Assembly: GCF_030286045.1 (NCBI RefSeq)
Contig: NZ_CP127390.1
Location: 2,125,482 to 2,189,481 of the forward strand
From: Propionimicrobium sp. PCR01-08-3
GTDB lineage: Bacteria > Actinomycetota > Actinomycetes > Propionibacteriales > Propionibacteriaceae
DNA: 64,000 bases
Direction of reading: 5' to 3'
The notes under the pieces: generated by a model
What the model saw: the letters and a program-made list of their open reading frames with translations, nothing else
Database searches by the model: none
What the model was told of the DNA's origin: nothing
Shown: positions 8,269-17,353 of the stretch, piece by piece
How positions within the stretch are numbered: position 1 is the first letter of the stretch
How the letters are laid out: every line of letters begins with the position of its first letter
Program-made: the position numbers and the translations under genes

Positions 8269-9084
8269 TCAGTCGCCCGTATGGAGATCTCGCAGCGAGA
8301 CCATGTCATCGTCCGAGATGACGAAATCGACGTCGGCGTTGGTGCGCTGATGCTCGGGGTTGGCGGTCTTGGGTAGTGACACCGTGTTCAGCTGCAGCGT
8401 GTATCGGATACACAGCTGCGCAACGCTTACTCCGTATTTGTTCGCGAGGGTGGCCACCTCCGGATTGGTCAAGATCTTGCCGTGCGCGATCGGCGAGTAA
8501 GACTCGACGAGGATGTTCTTCGCCTGGCAGAAGGCGATCAGCTCGGTCGGGGTGTTTCCGGGATTGACTTCGATCTGATTGACCTGCGGCACCACGCTGC
8601 CGTACTCGAGTATGTTCTCCACGTCGGCTTCGAGGAAGTTCGAGACCCCGATAGCGCGAATCTTGCCTGCTTGATAAGCCTCCTCGAGAGCTCTCCAGGC
8701 CTGCCGATTGCCCTCGGAGTAATCGGCGCGATGGAGCTCAGCCCACGGCTGCGGCGCATGGATCAGCATCAGGTCGATGTAGCCGATATCCAGTGTCTCG
8801 AGCGAGCCATTGATCGCCGCCACCGCAGTGTCGTAGTCCTTGATCTCGGCGGCGAGCTTGGTAGAAACGAACAACTCGTCACGCGGCACGCCGCTGCTGC
8901 GCACCCCTTCACCGACGCCTCGTTCGTTGCCGTAGGCCTCGGCAGTGTCGATGTTGCGGTAGCCGATCTTCACGGCATCGCGCACCGCCTGCGCTGCCTT
9001 GTTGTCATCGACCATCCAGGTGCCCAACCCGAGCTTCGGGATCGTGACACCGTTGGAGAGGGTGAATGTTTCGTTCAGGATCAT
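8269..9084 (-). CDS. Aldo/keto reductase, 2,5-diketogluconate reductase-like
   Basis: A cytosolic NADPH-dependent carbonyl reductase of 271 residues. The catalytic tetrad is visible: Asp and Tyr in GYRNIDTAEAYGNERGVG, Lys in LFVSTKLAAE, and His in LMLIHAPQPW. AIGVSNF and SLPKTANPEHQRTN (cofactor phosphate) follow. The ATG at 9084 is preceded by AAAGGAGG at 9097-9090, a strong ribosome-binding site, so a start 20 codons further upstream is rejected. The C-terminus stops at LHTGD, a few residues before the usual family ending. The substrate is not predictable. Confidence 0.9.
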   Translation of the reverse strand: MILNETFTLSNGVTIPKLGLGTWMVDDNKAAQAVRDAVKIGYRNIDTAEAYGNERGVGEGVRSSGVPRDELFVSTKLAAEIKDYDTAVAAINGSLETLDIGYIDLMLIHAPQPWAELHRADYSEGNRQAWRALEEAYQAGKIRAIGVSNFLEADVENILEYGSVVPQVNQIEVNPGNTPTELIAFCQAKNILVESYSPIAHGKILTNPEVATLANKYGVSVAQLCIRYTLQLNTVSLPKTANPEHQRTNADVDFVISDDDMVSLRDLHTGD

Positions 9085-9339
9085 GGGGTCCTCCTTTAGT
9101 GAAACCACCATCCATTGTTCTACAGGTTTCGCGTCCCACAACACCCTCGGCCGTCATCGCCTGTCTGGACGCCTCACGCGGCTTCTTCCGGCACCTTCAA
9201 CAGCAAGGCCCTGTCGGGGACGACGCATTCTGGGCATCGCGAAGCCGGCTGTGCGATGCAGTTGCTCCTCGTTCTGAACTGTTACGACAGTCCCGTCTTC
9301 AAGCGTCGTCGACACACACTCGCATTGGGATGAAACCCG

Positions 9340-10254
9340 CTACCCAGCCACCAGCTCAGCTTCGGCGTCCGCCTGTTGCACGGTCATTTGGCGCGAGTGC
9401 ACCAGAGCGTCCACTATGAAGATCACGACTGCGACCCAGATGATGGCGAAGCCAAGCCACCTGGCAGGCGGCATCTGTTCGGCGAAGATCAGCCAGGCAG
9501 TAAGGAACTGCATGATCGGGCAGACGTATTGCAGGATGCCCATTGTGCTCAGCGGCACCTTGGCCGATGCGGACGCGAAAAGCAGCAGTGGGATCGCAGT
9601 AACCGGTCCGGCGAGCGCAACCAACACTGCGTACCACTCGAGATGAACCGTGTTGGCGCCGACGACACCCAGATAGACCAGATATCCGAGTGCGAACGGG
9701 GTGGCTGCACTCGTCTCGATCGCCAAGCCGGGCAGCGCGGGCACTCCTGCGCCGACCTTCTTCTTCATCAGCCCGTACGTCGCGAACGTGGATGCCAGGC
9801 CGAGCGCCACCCAGGGCACGCTTCCATAGCCCACCACGAGCACCACGACAGCAACCGCACTGATCGCGAAGGCGACCCACTGTGCCGTCCGCATTTTCTC
9901 CCCGAGCAGCACCACGCCCAACACCGCGTTCACCAGCGGATTGATGAAGTATCCGAGAGACGCATCGAGCGCATGCCCGTTGTTGACGCCCCAGACATAC
10001 ATCGTCCAGTTGAAGGAGACCAGCAACCCGGCGCCCGCCAGCACAACCACTGCCCGCCGATTGTGCAGCACATCGCCGATCTGCCGCCAACCGCGCAGAA
10101 CCGCGATCGCCAGCACGCAAAACACGAGACAGCAGACGATGCGGTAAGCGACAACCTCGAATGCGCCCGACCGCGACAGCAACTTGAAATACAGCGGGAA
10201 GAGCCCCCACAGAAAATAGGCAGCGAATCCTAGAGAGACTCCGTTCCGACCCAC
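9340..10254 (-). CDS. rarD: RarD-type EamA/DMT permease
   Basis: A ten-helix inner-membrane protein of about 304 residues in the drug/metabolite transporter superfamily, RarD group. Hallmarks are FAAYFLWGLFPLYFK near the N-terminus, SFNWTMYVWGVNNG, SLGYFINPLVN, and LQYVCPIMQFL in the second repeat. Members have been linked to chloramphenicol sensitivity in Pseudomonas, but the natural substrate is unknown. I place the start at GTG 10254, which has GGGAG six bases upstream. A frame-consistent GTG at 10272 is the alternative. It stands alone on the minus strand. Confidence 0.87.
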   Translation of the reverse strand: MGRNGVSLGFAAYFLWGLFPLYFKLLSRSGAFEVVAYRIVCCLVFCVLAIAVLRGWRQIGDVLHNRRAVVVLAGAGLLVSFNWTMYVWGVNNGHALDASLGYFINPLVNAVLGVVLLGEKMRTAQWVAFAISAVAVVVLVVGYGSVPWVALGLASTFATYGLMKKKVGAGVPALPGLAIETSAATPFALGYLVYLGVVGANTVHLEWYAVLVALAGPVTAIPLLLFASASAKVPLSTMGILQYVCPIMQFLTAWLIFAEQMPPARWLGFAIIWVAVVIFIVDALVHSRQMTVQQADAEAELVAG

Positions 10255-10272
10255 GCCCTGCTCCCACACCAC

Positions 10273-10607
10273 AGGTTTTATTCTCCCATGCGGGCCACCA
10301 GGATCCTGGGCCCGTCCATCCGCCAGTTCGCAGGCCTACCTGTCGATGGACATGCAGCTACGCGGATCTCTGAACTCATCCTGCCTGAACCCAGCGATCC
10401 CTCACACGGGTTCGGGTTGAGGAGCGCATTGGACCTGGATCCCCGCGTGCGACGCCGTTAAAAAAATCGAGTCCGAATGACCGCCGGTCGTCGGCGCCGG
10501 TACTCATCGATCGCCACTGCGTTATTCGACGACCGCGTTCGCTGGCCGGGTGAAGCAGATCTGTCGTTATCTTCCGCCTCGCTAGAGGCATGCCCAGGGC
10601 GCCACCG
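10273..10607. other. 335-base intergenic stretch
   Basis: No gene is supported. On the minus strand a run of seven T (near 10460-10466) follows a weak GACC-GGC-GGTC hairpin and may end the aldehyde dehydrogenase transcript. An open frame of 71 codons at 10376-10591 on the minus strand has no recognisable features. The promoter of the rarD-like gene should also lie here. Confidence 0.35.
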
Positions 10608-12026
10608 TCAGCCTCTGCGCATCAGTTGCTGGACCAAGCCGGTCCACGGTTGCGGATACGGCGGCTGCACCAGCCGTAAGACGTCCGGCCGGAGCGGCTT
10701 GGTCAACACGGGTTTGGCATGGGAGAACGCCTTGAACGAGTACTCGCCGTGATAGGCGCCCATGCCGCTGCCACCCACTCCCCCGAACGGCAGTCCGGAC
10801 GCAGCCAACTGCACCAGTCCGGCTCCGTGCACCATCGCTCCGGACGAGGTGGCCCGCTCGAACAACCTCCGCGTCCGCCTTGAGCCACTGAAGACATACA
10901 TCGCCAGGGGCTTCTCGAATCCCTTGATCGCATCCGCTGCTGCCTGCGGAGACGCGACCGACACCACGGGCAGGATCGGTCCGAAGATCTCACGGCGCAT
11001 CACGGCGGCAGCCGCCTCCGCGCCCACAACAGGCTGCCCCTGACCCACCACGACGACCGTCGGCGCAACGTACCGATCGTCCCTGTCGAATTGACCGCCC
11101 ACGCGTACATCGACGTCGTCCAGATACGATGCGAGACGATCCACATGCTTCGCACTGATGATCCGCCCATAATCCGGGCTGGTCCGTGGATCGTCGCCCC
11201 ACAGCTCCCAGATCGCCCGGCCAAGCGCCGCGGCCAGTGCGTCGACACGATCGGGAGTGGTCATCACATAATCCGGCGCGACGCAGGTCTGGCCCGCGTT
11301 GCTGAATTTCGCCCACGCCAATCGCCGCGCCGCGCGATCAATATGCCGGTCGTCGTCGAACCAGGCCGGCGACTTACCACCAAGCTCCAAGGTCACCGAG
11401 GTCAGATGCTCGGCCGCCGCCCGCAATATCTCATGCCCGAAGTCGGCGCTGCCCGTGAAGATGATGTGGTCGAACCGCCGCTTCAGCAGTTCGCCTTCCC
11501 GCGCAGTCTGGCCATCCACGATCGTCACCGCGCCATCGGGGAAATACCGTGGAATCAGCCGCACCAGTAATCCCGAGGTCGCAACCGTCTGCGAACTTGG
11601 CTTCAGCACAGCCGTGTTTCCGACGGCAAGCGCACCGGCCAGCGGGGCCAGCAGCAGCTGGATCGGATAGTTCCAGGGTGCCAAGATCAGCACCACACCC
11701 AACGGCTCCGGCGCCAGATGGGCATGGCCCGGCCACAACGTGACAGGCAATCTCACCGGCTTCGGACGCTGCCACCGACGCAGATGCCGCAGCGCATGCG
11801 AGACCTCGCCGAGGACGATGCTGATCTCCATCAGTCCGGTCTCGGTTGCCGATTTGCCGAGATCTTGGTGCACCGCGCGAGCGAACTCGCGTTCATTCTC
11901 GGTGATCAGTTTCCGTAACGCCCGCAAGTTTCTGCGACGCGCCGCCAGCGGACGCGTCCGCCCCGATTCGAACCGAGTACGTGCGGCCGAAACAGCCCTG
12001 CTCACCTCATCGTGTGCATCGCTCAT
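10608..12026 (-). CDS. Aldehyde dehydrogenase, class 3-like
   Basis: A 472-residue NAD(P)-dependent aldehyde dehydrogenase oxidising aldehydes to acids. The cofactor-binding start APWNYPIQLLLAPLAGALA, the general-base Glu in VTLELGGKSPAW and the nucleophile Cys in FSNAGQTCVAPDY are all intact. FGPILPV and PFGGVGGSGMG complete the signature. The short N-terminal domain and the C-terminal tail of about 40 residues after the GVGGSGMG block are typical of class 3 enzymes such as coniferyl aldehyde or fatty aldehyde dehydrogenases. The ATG at 12026 fits the family N-terminus better than one 25 codons upstream. The substrate is unknown and no partner gene is adjacent. Confidence 0.9.
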   Translation of the reverse strand: MSDAHDEVSRAVSAARTRFESGRTRPLAARRRNLRALRKLITENEREFARAVHQDLGKSATETGLMEISIVLGEVSHALRHLRRWQRPKPVRLPVTLWPGHAHLAPEPLGVVLILAPWNYPIQLLLAPLAGALAVGNTAVLKPSSQTVATSGLLVRLIPRYFPDGAVTIVDGQTAREGELLKRRFDHIIFTGSADFGHEILRAAAEHLTSVTLELGGKSPAWFDDDRHIDRAARRLAWAKFSNAGQTCVAPDYVMTTPDRVDALAAALGRAIWELWGDDPRTSPDYGRIISAKHVDRLASYLDDVDVRVGGQFDRDDRYVAPTVVVVGQGQPVVGAEAAAAVMRREIFGPILPVVSVASPQAAADAIKGFEKPLAMYVFSGSRRTRRLFERATSSGAMVHGAGLVQLAASGLPFGGVGGSGMGAYHGEYSFKAFSHAKPVLTKPLRPDVLRLVQPPYPQPWTGLVQQLMRRG

Positions 12027-12167
12027 ACCTCGAGCGTAGATCTCTTCAGCTGATCCGGTCGTTCTGGTCTCGGTCAGCCATCGCCCGTCCCCGGGCGCCA
12101 ATAGCCGAGCGCAGCGGCGGCGGTTTTAAGCAAAGGGCCCCGCCGGACCCTGGCGTAACCAGCTTTT

Positions 12168-12737
12168 TCACGCCAACAGCTTCTCCAACACGACCATGTG
12201 AATGTCGTCGATCAAGGGGGTCGAGGTCTCACCGCCCGGGAACGGCTCGGTCGCCCCGGTGCGCACGTAACCGTTCCGTTCGTACCACGCGATCAGGTCG
12301 CCCCGTTGTGCGATCACGGTCATTTGCATGCGGTCGAGCTGCCATTGTTTCGTCACGACCTGCTCAGCCGCGTCAGATAGCGCGCGTCCGATGCCTCGGC
12401 TTTGGGCCGTGGGATCGACGGCAAACATCCCGAAATATCCGTAGCCATCGTGTTTTTCGATATGGCAGGTGCCCAGCACGGCACCGCCATTGCCCGGATC
12501 GCAGGCGACGAGCATCATCGAATCCGGTCTGCTGATCTGCTCATCAATGGCTTCCGGACGCGTGCGCTTGCCGGCCAAAATGTTGGCCTCGGTCGTCCAC
12601 CCGGTCGCGGTCTGATCCCGGTATGCCGACTCGACAACGGCGTGGATCGCCGGAGCGTCCGCCAGGGTCGCCCGGCGAATCGCTACCTTAGCCTTCGTCG
12701 GCCACGTTTCCTGAGTCGGTGCCGATGCTGACCCCAT
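12168..12737 (-). CDS. GNAT family N-acetyltransferase
   Basis: A 189-residue acetyl-CoA-dependent acyltransferase of the Gcn5 fold. The acetyl-CoA binding motif A is clear in FAVDPTAQSRGIGRALSDAA, and the C-terminal WYERNGYVRTG is the usual motif B. The ATG at 12737 has GGAGG eight bases upstream. The acceptor cannot be predicted. It sits on the minus strand between aldehyde dehydrogenase and transketolase, separated from the latter by a strong terminator. Confidence 0.87.
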   Translation of the reverse strand: MGSASAPTQETWPTKAKVAIRRATLADAPAIHAVVESAYRDQTATGWTTEANILAGKRTRPEAIDEQISRPDSMMLVACDPGNGGAVLGTCHIEKHDGYGYFGMFAVDPTAQSRGIGRALSDAAEQVVTKQWQLDRMQMTVIAQRGDLIAWYERNGYVRTGATEPFPGGETSTPLIDDIHMVVLEKLLA

Positions 12738-12769
12738 GCCTGAACGCCTCCACTACTCATCGCGAAACA

Positions 12770-12803
12770 CTGGTGGGGCCGACCCGAAGGCCGACCCCAC
12801 CAG
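12770..12803 (-). terminator. Terminator of tkt with UUCG tetraloop
   Basis: Read on the minus strand this is a 15-base-pair stem (two G-U pairs) capped by a C(UUCG)G tetraloop and followed by UGUUUCG. On the plus strand two of the pairs become mismatches, so the structure is built for the minus strand. It lies 37 bases after the transketolase stop and separates it from the acetyltransferase gene. Confidence 0.8.
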
Positions 12804-12839
12804 CTATTCGTTCTTGCTCAATTCTTATCAAGCGGACCC

Positions 12840-14903
12840 TCAGGCCTCCAGCGACTCCTTGGCCGCGGCGACGACCGCGTCCGAAGTCAGGCCGAATTCG
12901 GTGAACAGCACGGTGCCCTTGCCGGACGCACCGTAGTGCTCGATCGAAACCGAACGGCCCTGATCGCCGACGTATTTCTCCCAACCTCGGGCGATGCCTG
13001 CCTCGACGCTCACCCGCGCCTTCACCTCGGGCGGCAGCACCTCGTTGCGGTACTCCTCGGGCTGCGCGTCGAACCATTCCTGACACGGCATCGACACCAC
13101 GCGAGTCGGCACGCCTTCGGCCTCGAGCGCAGTCTGAGCGTCCAGTGCGACCTCGACCTCAGACCCGGTACCGATCAAGATCACCTGCGGAACGGCGCTG
13201 GCTTCCTTCAGCACGTAGGCGCCCTTGGCCAAGCCCTCGGCGGAAGCGAACTCCCCGCTGGTGCGATCGACGATCCGGGTGTTCTGACGGGTGAGGATCA
13301 AGCCGGCCGGCTGGTCGGTGAGCTTGAGGATCTCATGCCAGGCAACGGCGGTCTCGTTGGCATCCGACGGACGCACGATCGACAGCCCCGGAATTGCCCG
13401 GTAGGCGGCCAGGTGCTCGATCGGCTGGTGGGTCGGGCCGTCCTCGCCGACACCGATCGAGTCGTGCGTCCACACGAAGATGCTCGGGAAGCCCGAGATC
13501 GCTGCCAGCCGCACGGCCGGACGCATGTAGTCGGCGAACACGAAGAAGGTACCGCCATAGGCGCGGGTCAGCCCGTCCGCGTTGATGCCGTTGACGATGC
13601 CGCCCATGCCATGCTCACGGATACCGAAGTGCAGCGTGCGTCCATACAGCCCGCCCGGCCATTCAGTCGTGGCGCGGTCGGCGGGCAGGAAGCTCGGTTC
13701 GCCCTTCATGGTGGTGTTGTTCGAGCCGGCAAGATCGGCGGAACCACCCCACAACTCCGGCAGCTGCGGCGCCAACGCCGCCAGCACCTCACCGGACGCC
13801 GCGCGTGTCGCCTTCGAACCTTCCTCGAAGGTCGGCAGCTCAAGATCGTCCGGCAGCTTTCGTGCCCGCACGCGGTCCAGCAGCGCCCTGCCCTCGGGAT
13901 TGTTTTCGCTCCACTTGTCGAACTTGACGTTCCACTCGTCGCGAAGGGCCTTGCCGCGCTCGCGCAACTGCCTGCGGGTGAAGTCAACGACCTCATCTTC
14001 GATCCCGAAGCTCTCGTGCGGGAACTTCAACAGATCCTTGAGAAGACCGATCTCCTCATCACCGAGAGCCGCACCGTGGACCTTCTCAGAACCTTGCAGA
14101 TTGGGCAGCGGCCAGCCGATGATCGTGGAGAGGTGGATCAACGACGGCTTGTCGGTGACCTGCTGCGCAGCAATGATCGCGTCGTAGAGCTGCTCGATGT
14201 TCTCGCCGTAGCTGGTTGAGCCGCCGGTCCAGTCGACCTGCTGCACATGCCATCCGTAGGCCTCGTAGCGGGCCGACACGTCCTCGCCGAACGAGATCTT
14301 GGTGTCGCCCTCGATCGAGATCCGGTTGTCGTCGTAAATCATGATGAGGTTGCCCAGTTCCTGGGTTCCCGCCAGGGACGCGGCCTCGGCCTGCACGCCT
14401 TCTTGCATGCAGCCGTCACCCAAAATGGTGTAGACGAAGTGGTCGAAGATCGACTCGCCATCGGCATCGGGGTCGTAGACGCCGCGAGCACGCCGGGCGG
14501 CCATCGCCATGCCGACGGCATTGCTCACGCCCGCACCGAGCGGGCCGGTGGTGGTCTCGATGAACTTGGTGTGTCCGTACTCGGGGTGGCCCGGGGTGCG
14601 TGACCCGAAGGTGCGCAGCGACTCGATGTCGTCCAGTTCGAGGCCGAGCCCGCCGAGGAAAAGCTGGTTGTACTGAAGGATCGACGCGTGACCCGCCGAC
14701 AGAACGAAACGGTCGCGTCCGATCCATTTCTCGTCGTTGGGATCGGTCTTCATCACCTTCTGGTACAGCAGGTAGGCAACCGGGGCAAGCGAAATAGCGG
14801 TTCCCGGATGCCCGTTGCCGACCTTCTGTACCGCGTCGGCAGCCAACACACGCGCGGTGTCTACTGCCCTGCGGTCTTCGTCGGTCCAAGTGAAATTGCT
14901 CAC
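12840..14903 (-). CDS. tkt: Transketolase
   Basis: A 687-residue thiamine-diphosphate enzyme that moves two-carbon units between sugar phosphates in the non-oxidative pentose phosphate pathway. The first domain has [12 protein letters not shown] and the cofactor motif from GDGCMQEG to IYDDN. The middle domain has [14 protein letters not shown] with the cofactor-activating Glu in the expected place. The C-terminal domain follows from about residue 545. Length is normal. The start is GTG at 14903, with AAAGGAAG at 14915-14908. It is monocistronic by position: a terminator follows and a divergent gene lies upstream. Confidence 0.97.
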   Translation of the reverse strand: MSNFTWTDEDRRAVDTARVLAADAVQKVGNGHPGTAISLAPVAYLLYQKVMKTDPNDEKWIGRDRFVLSAGHASILQYNQLFLGGLGLELDDIESLRTFGSRTPGHPEYGHTKFIETTTGPLGAGVSNAVGMAMAARRARGVYDPDADGESIFDHFVYTILGDGCMQEGVQAEAASLAGTQELGNLIMIYDDNRISIEGDTKISFGEDVSARYEAYGWHVQQVDWTGGSTSYGENIEQLYDAIIAAQQVTDKPSLIHLSTIIGWPLPNLQGSEKVHGAALGDEEIGLLKDLLKFPHESFGIEDEVVDFTRRQLRERGKALRDEWNVKFDKWSENNPEGRALLDRVRARKLPDDLELPTFEEGSKATRAASGEVLAALAPQLPELWGGSADLAGSNNTTMKGEPSFLPADRATTEWPGGLYGRTLHFGIREHGMGGIVNGINADGLTRAYGGTFFVFADYMRPAVRLAAISGFPSIFVWTHDSIGVGEDGPTHQPIEHLAAYRAIPGLSIVRPSDANETAVAWHEILKLTDQPAGLILTRQNTRIVDRTSGEFASAEGLAKGAYVLKEASAVPQVILIGTGSEVEVALDAQTALEAEGVPTRVVSMPCQEWFDAQPEEYRNEVLPPEVKARVSVEAGIARGWEKYVGDQGRSVSIEHYGASGKGTVLFTEFGLTSDAVVAAAKESLEA

Positions 14904-15131
14904 ATTGCTTCCTTTGCATTAGATCCGCTGAGCGTCTTGCCATAAGCGCGGAGAATCCACCCCAAAGCCTAACGCACCCTCCCCCACGCTTGCCTGGCGA
15001 CAGCCATCGTTCGGGACGCTCAATCAGCAGACATGGCAACAGTTGCCGAGGCTCGCATCCCACGCATTGCCTGAAGACCGACGGCAGCTCGGTCGCCGGC
15101 CGAGTGCCGCCTTCCGGCCGAAGCAGCTCGG

Positions 15132-15161
15132 GTGACGGCCTCTTTATGAACTGACTACTAT
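15132..15161 (+). promoter_or_regulatory. Promoter for a probable leaderless mRNA
   Basis: GTGACG (15132-15137) and TACTAT (15156-15161) are spaced by 18 bases. The predicted transcription start, seven bases downstream of the -10 box, coincides with the ATG at 15168. No Shine-Dalgarno-like sequence precedes that ATG, which fits a leaderless transcript, a common arrangement in actinobacteria. Confidence 0.55.
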
Positions 15162-15167
15162 GTGCCC

Positions 15168-15680
15168 ATGGCCTACCACGCGGACTCCAGTGACCTCGAA
15201 GACAAGGAAATTCTTACCTGGGAGGGGTTCGGTGCAGGCTCACGAGAACTTGCCCAAGAAATCGCCGATTCGGATTTCGACCCGGAGGTCATCATCGGGG
15301 TCGCCCGCGGCGGCATGATTCCGGCCGGCGCGCTCACCTACGCCTTGGGCGTGAAACTCACCGACGCCATCAACGTGGAGTTCTACACCGATGTCGCCGA
15401 GACCTTGCCCGACCCCGTGTTGTTGGCGCCGATGCTCGATACCGATTCGATCCGCGATCGCCGGATTCTGGTGGTGGACGATGTCGTCGACTCCGGACGC
15501 ACCCTCGCGCTCGTGCTGAAGCTGCTCCGTGGTTTCGGTGCCGAGGTGCGCAGCGCCGTCATCTACGCGAAGCCGACCACCATCGTCGAACCCGACTATG
15601 TGTGGAAGCGGACCGCCAAATGGATCGCGTTCCCGTGGTCGTCCGAGCCCCCGGTGACCGCCAGTGGTGCTGCTGAGTAG
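15168..15680 (+). CDS. Phosphoribosyltransferase, xanthine/hypoxanthine type
   Basis: A 170-residue PRTase-fold enzyme. The PRPP-binding signature ILVVDDVVDSGRTLALVLK is perfect, with the two acidic residues and the SGRT loop. An early IIGVARGGMIPAG is the PPi-binding loop of the purine salvage group (Gpt-like). Length is normal for the group. Transfer of a phosphoribosyl group to a purine base is likely; guanine, xanthine or hypoxanthine cannot be told apart. The start is ATG 15168, at the predicted transcription start. GTG at 15162 is in frame as the alternative. Confidence 0.82.
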   Translation: MAYHADSSDLEDKEILTWEGFGAGSRELAQEIADSDFDPEVIIGVARGGMIPAGALTYALGVKLTDAINVEFYTDVAETLPDPVLLAPMLDTDSIRDRRILVVDDVVDSGRTLALVLKLLRGFGAEVRSAVIYAKPTTIVEPDYVWKRTAKWIAFPWSSEPPVTASGAAE

Positions 15681-15771
15681 GCGCAGACTTCCTCACAGAT
15701 TCGACGCGATCTATTCCCTTGTTCGCGCGCTCTGTTCTGTTCGCTTGTTCGACGCGCTCTGTTCGCCTATT

Positions 15772-15831
15772 CGCGCCCGAAATCTGCTCCCGCGCCAGAT
15801 ATACCTGGCGCGTCTGGCGATTTCGGGCGCG
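15772..15831. repeat. Nested palindrome between convergent genes
   Basis: Arms 15772-15783 and 15820-15831 form a perfect 12-base-pair outer stem (CGCGCCCGAAAT with its complement). Seven unpaired bases on each side lead to a perfect 8-base-pair inner stem (15791-15798 with 15805-15812) and a 6-base ATATAC loop. It sits between the PRTase (plus) and citrate synthase (minus) stops. It may end both transcripts, or be a copy of a dispersed palindromic element. Just to its left CGCGCTCTGTTC occurs twice (15726-15737 and 15753-15764). Confidence 0.6.
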
Positions 15832-15905
15832 GCTGCACTGGGGACCGAAAGAGCGGCGTCCCGCCCCACCTGGACGAGACGCCGGGTCTCAAGGCTCAAA
15901 CAGAG

Positions 15906-17192
15906 CTACTTGCGATCTCTCATCGCCACATACTCGCGCTCGGGTACCCCGGTGTAGATCTGGCGCGGACGACCGATCTTGGCCTTCGGATCCGATCGGA
16001 GCTCGCGCCACTGGGCTATCCAGCCGGGCAGCCGCCCGATCGCGAACAGCACGGTGAACATCTCCTTGGGGAACCCCATCGCCTCGTAGATCAGCCCGGA
16101 GTAGAAGTCGACATTCGGGTAGAGCTTGCGTTCGGTGAAGTAGTCGTCCTCCATGGCCGCCTGCTCCAGTTCCTGGGCGATCTCCAGCAGATCGCGGCGT
16201 CCTGCTTTCAGGCTCATCACCTTGTCAGCGTGCTCTTTGATGATTGCGGCACGCGGATCATAGTTCTTGTAGACGCGATGCCCGAAGCCCATCAGCTTGA
16301 TGCCGGCCTTCTTGTCCTTGACCTGCTGCACATATTCCTTGACCGACATCCCGGAGTCCTTGATGGCCGCAAGCATCTCGACGACCGCCTGGTTGGCACC
16401 GCCGTGCAAGGGCCCTGACAGTGCGTTGACGCCGCCGGAAACCGAAGCATAGATATTCGCGCCCGATGACCCGATCAACCGCACCGTGGAGGTCGAACAA
16501 TTCTGCTCATGATCGGCATGCAGAATCAGCAGCACTTCGAGTGCCCGGGTGATTTCCTTGTGGAATTCATAAGGTTCGGTCGGGTAGGCGAAACTCATCC
16601 GGATGAAATTCTCAATATAGCTGAGCGAGTTATCCGGATACAGCATCGCCTCACCACGCGAGTTCTTGTAACCGTAGGCCGCGAGCGTCGGCACCTTCGC
16701 GATCAGCCGCTCGGTCGCCTTCTCGACTGCGTCGGGGCTGTCCCCCACCGAATCGAAGCTGTAGGTCGACAACATCATCAACCCAGCGGCAAGAACCGGC
16801 ATCGGATGCGATCTGCGCGGGAACATCCGGAAGAATTCGCGCATCCGCTCATCGACCATGGTCTTGCGGCGAATACGGTCCTCCCACTCGGCCAATTCGG
16901 CCGCGTTCGGCAATTCGCCGTAAATCACCAGATAAGCAGTCTCCAAAAAGGTGGATTCGCGGGCCAACTGCTCGATGGGATAGCCGCGGTATCGCAAGAT
17001 TCCGGCTTCCCCGTCGATATAGGTGATCGACGACTTCGTGGACGCGGTATTTGCCAACCCATCGTCGAACGTCGTGTATCCCGTTTGATCCAGCAATTTC
17101 ATTATGTCGATACCTGACGAGCCGACTGTCGACTGAACAATGGATGTCTCGAAGTCGGTTTCCAAACCGGTGATACGCACGGAATCGGTCAC
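15906..17192 (-). CDS. gltA: Citrate synthase
   Basis: A 428-residue type II (hexameric-group) citrate synthase that condenses acetyl-CoA with oxaloacetate. The catalytic His, His and Asp are seen in GPLHGGANQAV, MGFGHRVYKNYDPRA and YPNVDFYSGLIYEAMGFP. The substrate-binding LHADHEQNCSTSTVRLIGSS is intact. The first 50 residues form the small beta domain of this group. The start codon is GTG at 17192. It is the only TCA-cycle enzyme here; the upstream 160 bases separate it from the lipid kinase and hold its promoter. Confidence 0.97.
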   Translation of the reverse strand: MTDSVRITGLETDFETSIVQSTVGSSGIDIMKLLDQTGYTTFDDGLANTASTKSSITYIDGEAGILRYRGYPIEQLARESTFLETAYLVIYGELPNAAELAEWEDRIRRKTMVDERMREFFRMFPRRSHPMPVLAAGLMMLSTYSFDSVGDSPDAVEKATERLIAKVPTLAAYGYKNSRGEAMLYPDNSLSYIENFIRMSFAYPTEPYEFHKEITRALEVLLILHADHEQNCSTSTVRLIGSSGANIYASVSGGVNALSGPLHGGANQAVVEMLAAIKDSGMSVKEYVQQVKDKKAGIKLMGFGHRVYKNYDPRAAIIKEHADKVMSLKAGRRDLLEIAQELEQAAMEDDYFTERKLYPNVDFYSGLIYEAMGFPKEMFTVLFAIGRLPGWIAQWRELRSDPKAKIGRPRQIYTGVPEREYVAMRDRK

Positions 17193-17353
17193 TTGACGCT
17201 GTTCCTTCCACTCGCCGTCTCGACAACACTGTGTCGGCTCGGTCCAGGTTCGTCGCTTCGGCCTACGATGCCTGTCAGTGCACCTGGACCCGATGATTGC
17301 TACGGGACCACCCTATTGCTGTGAGCGGCAGCCCACCTATTTATTGGCCCAGT

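Noticed and set aside
12936-14219. Long open frame opposite transketolase
   Set aside because: High GC gives long shadow frames. It has no motif, and the transketolase frame is unambiguous.
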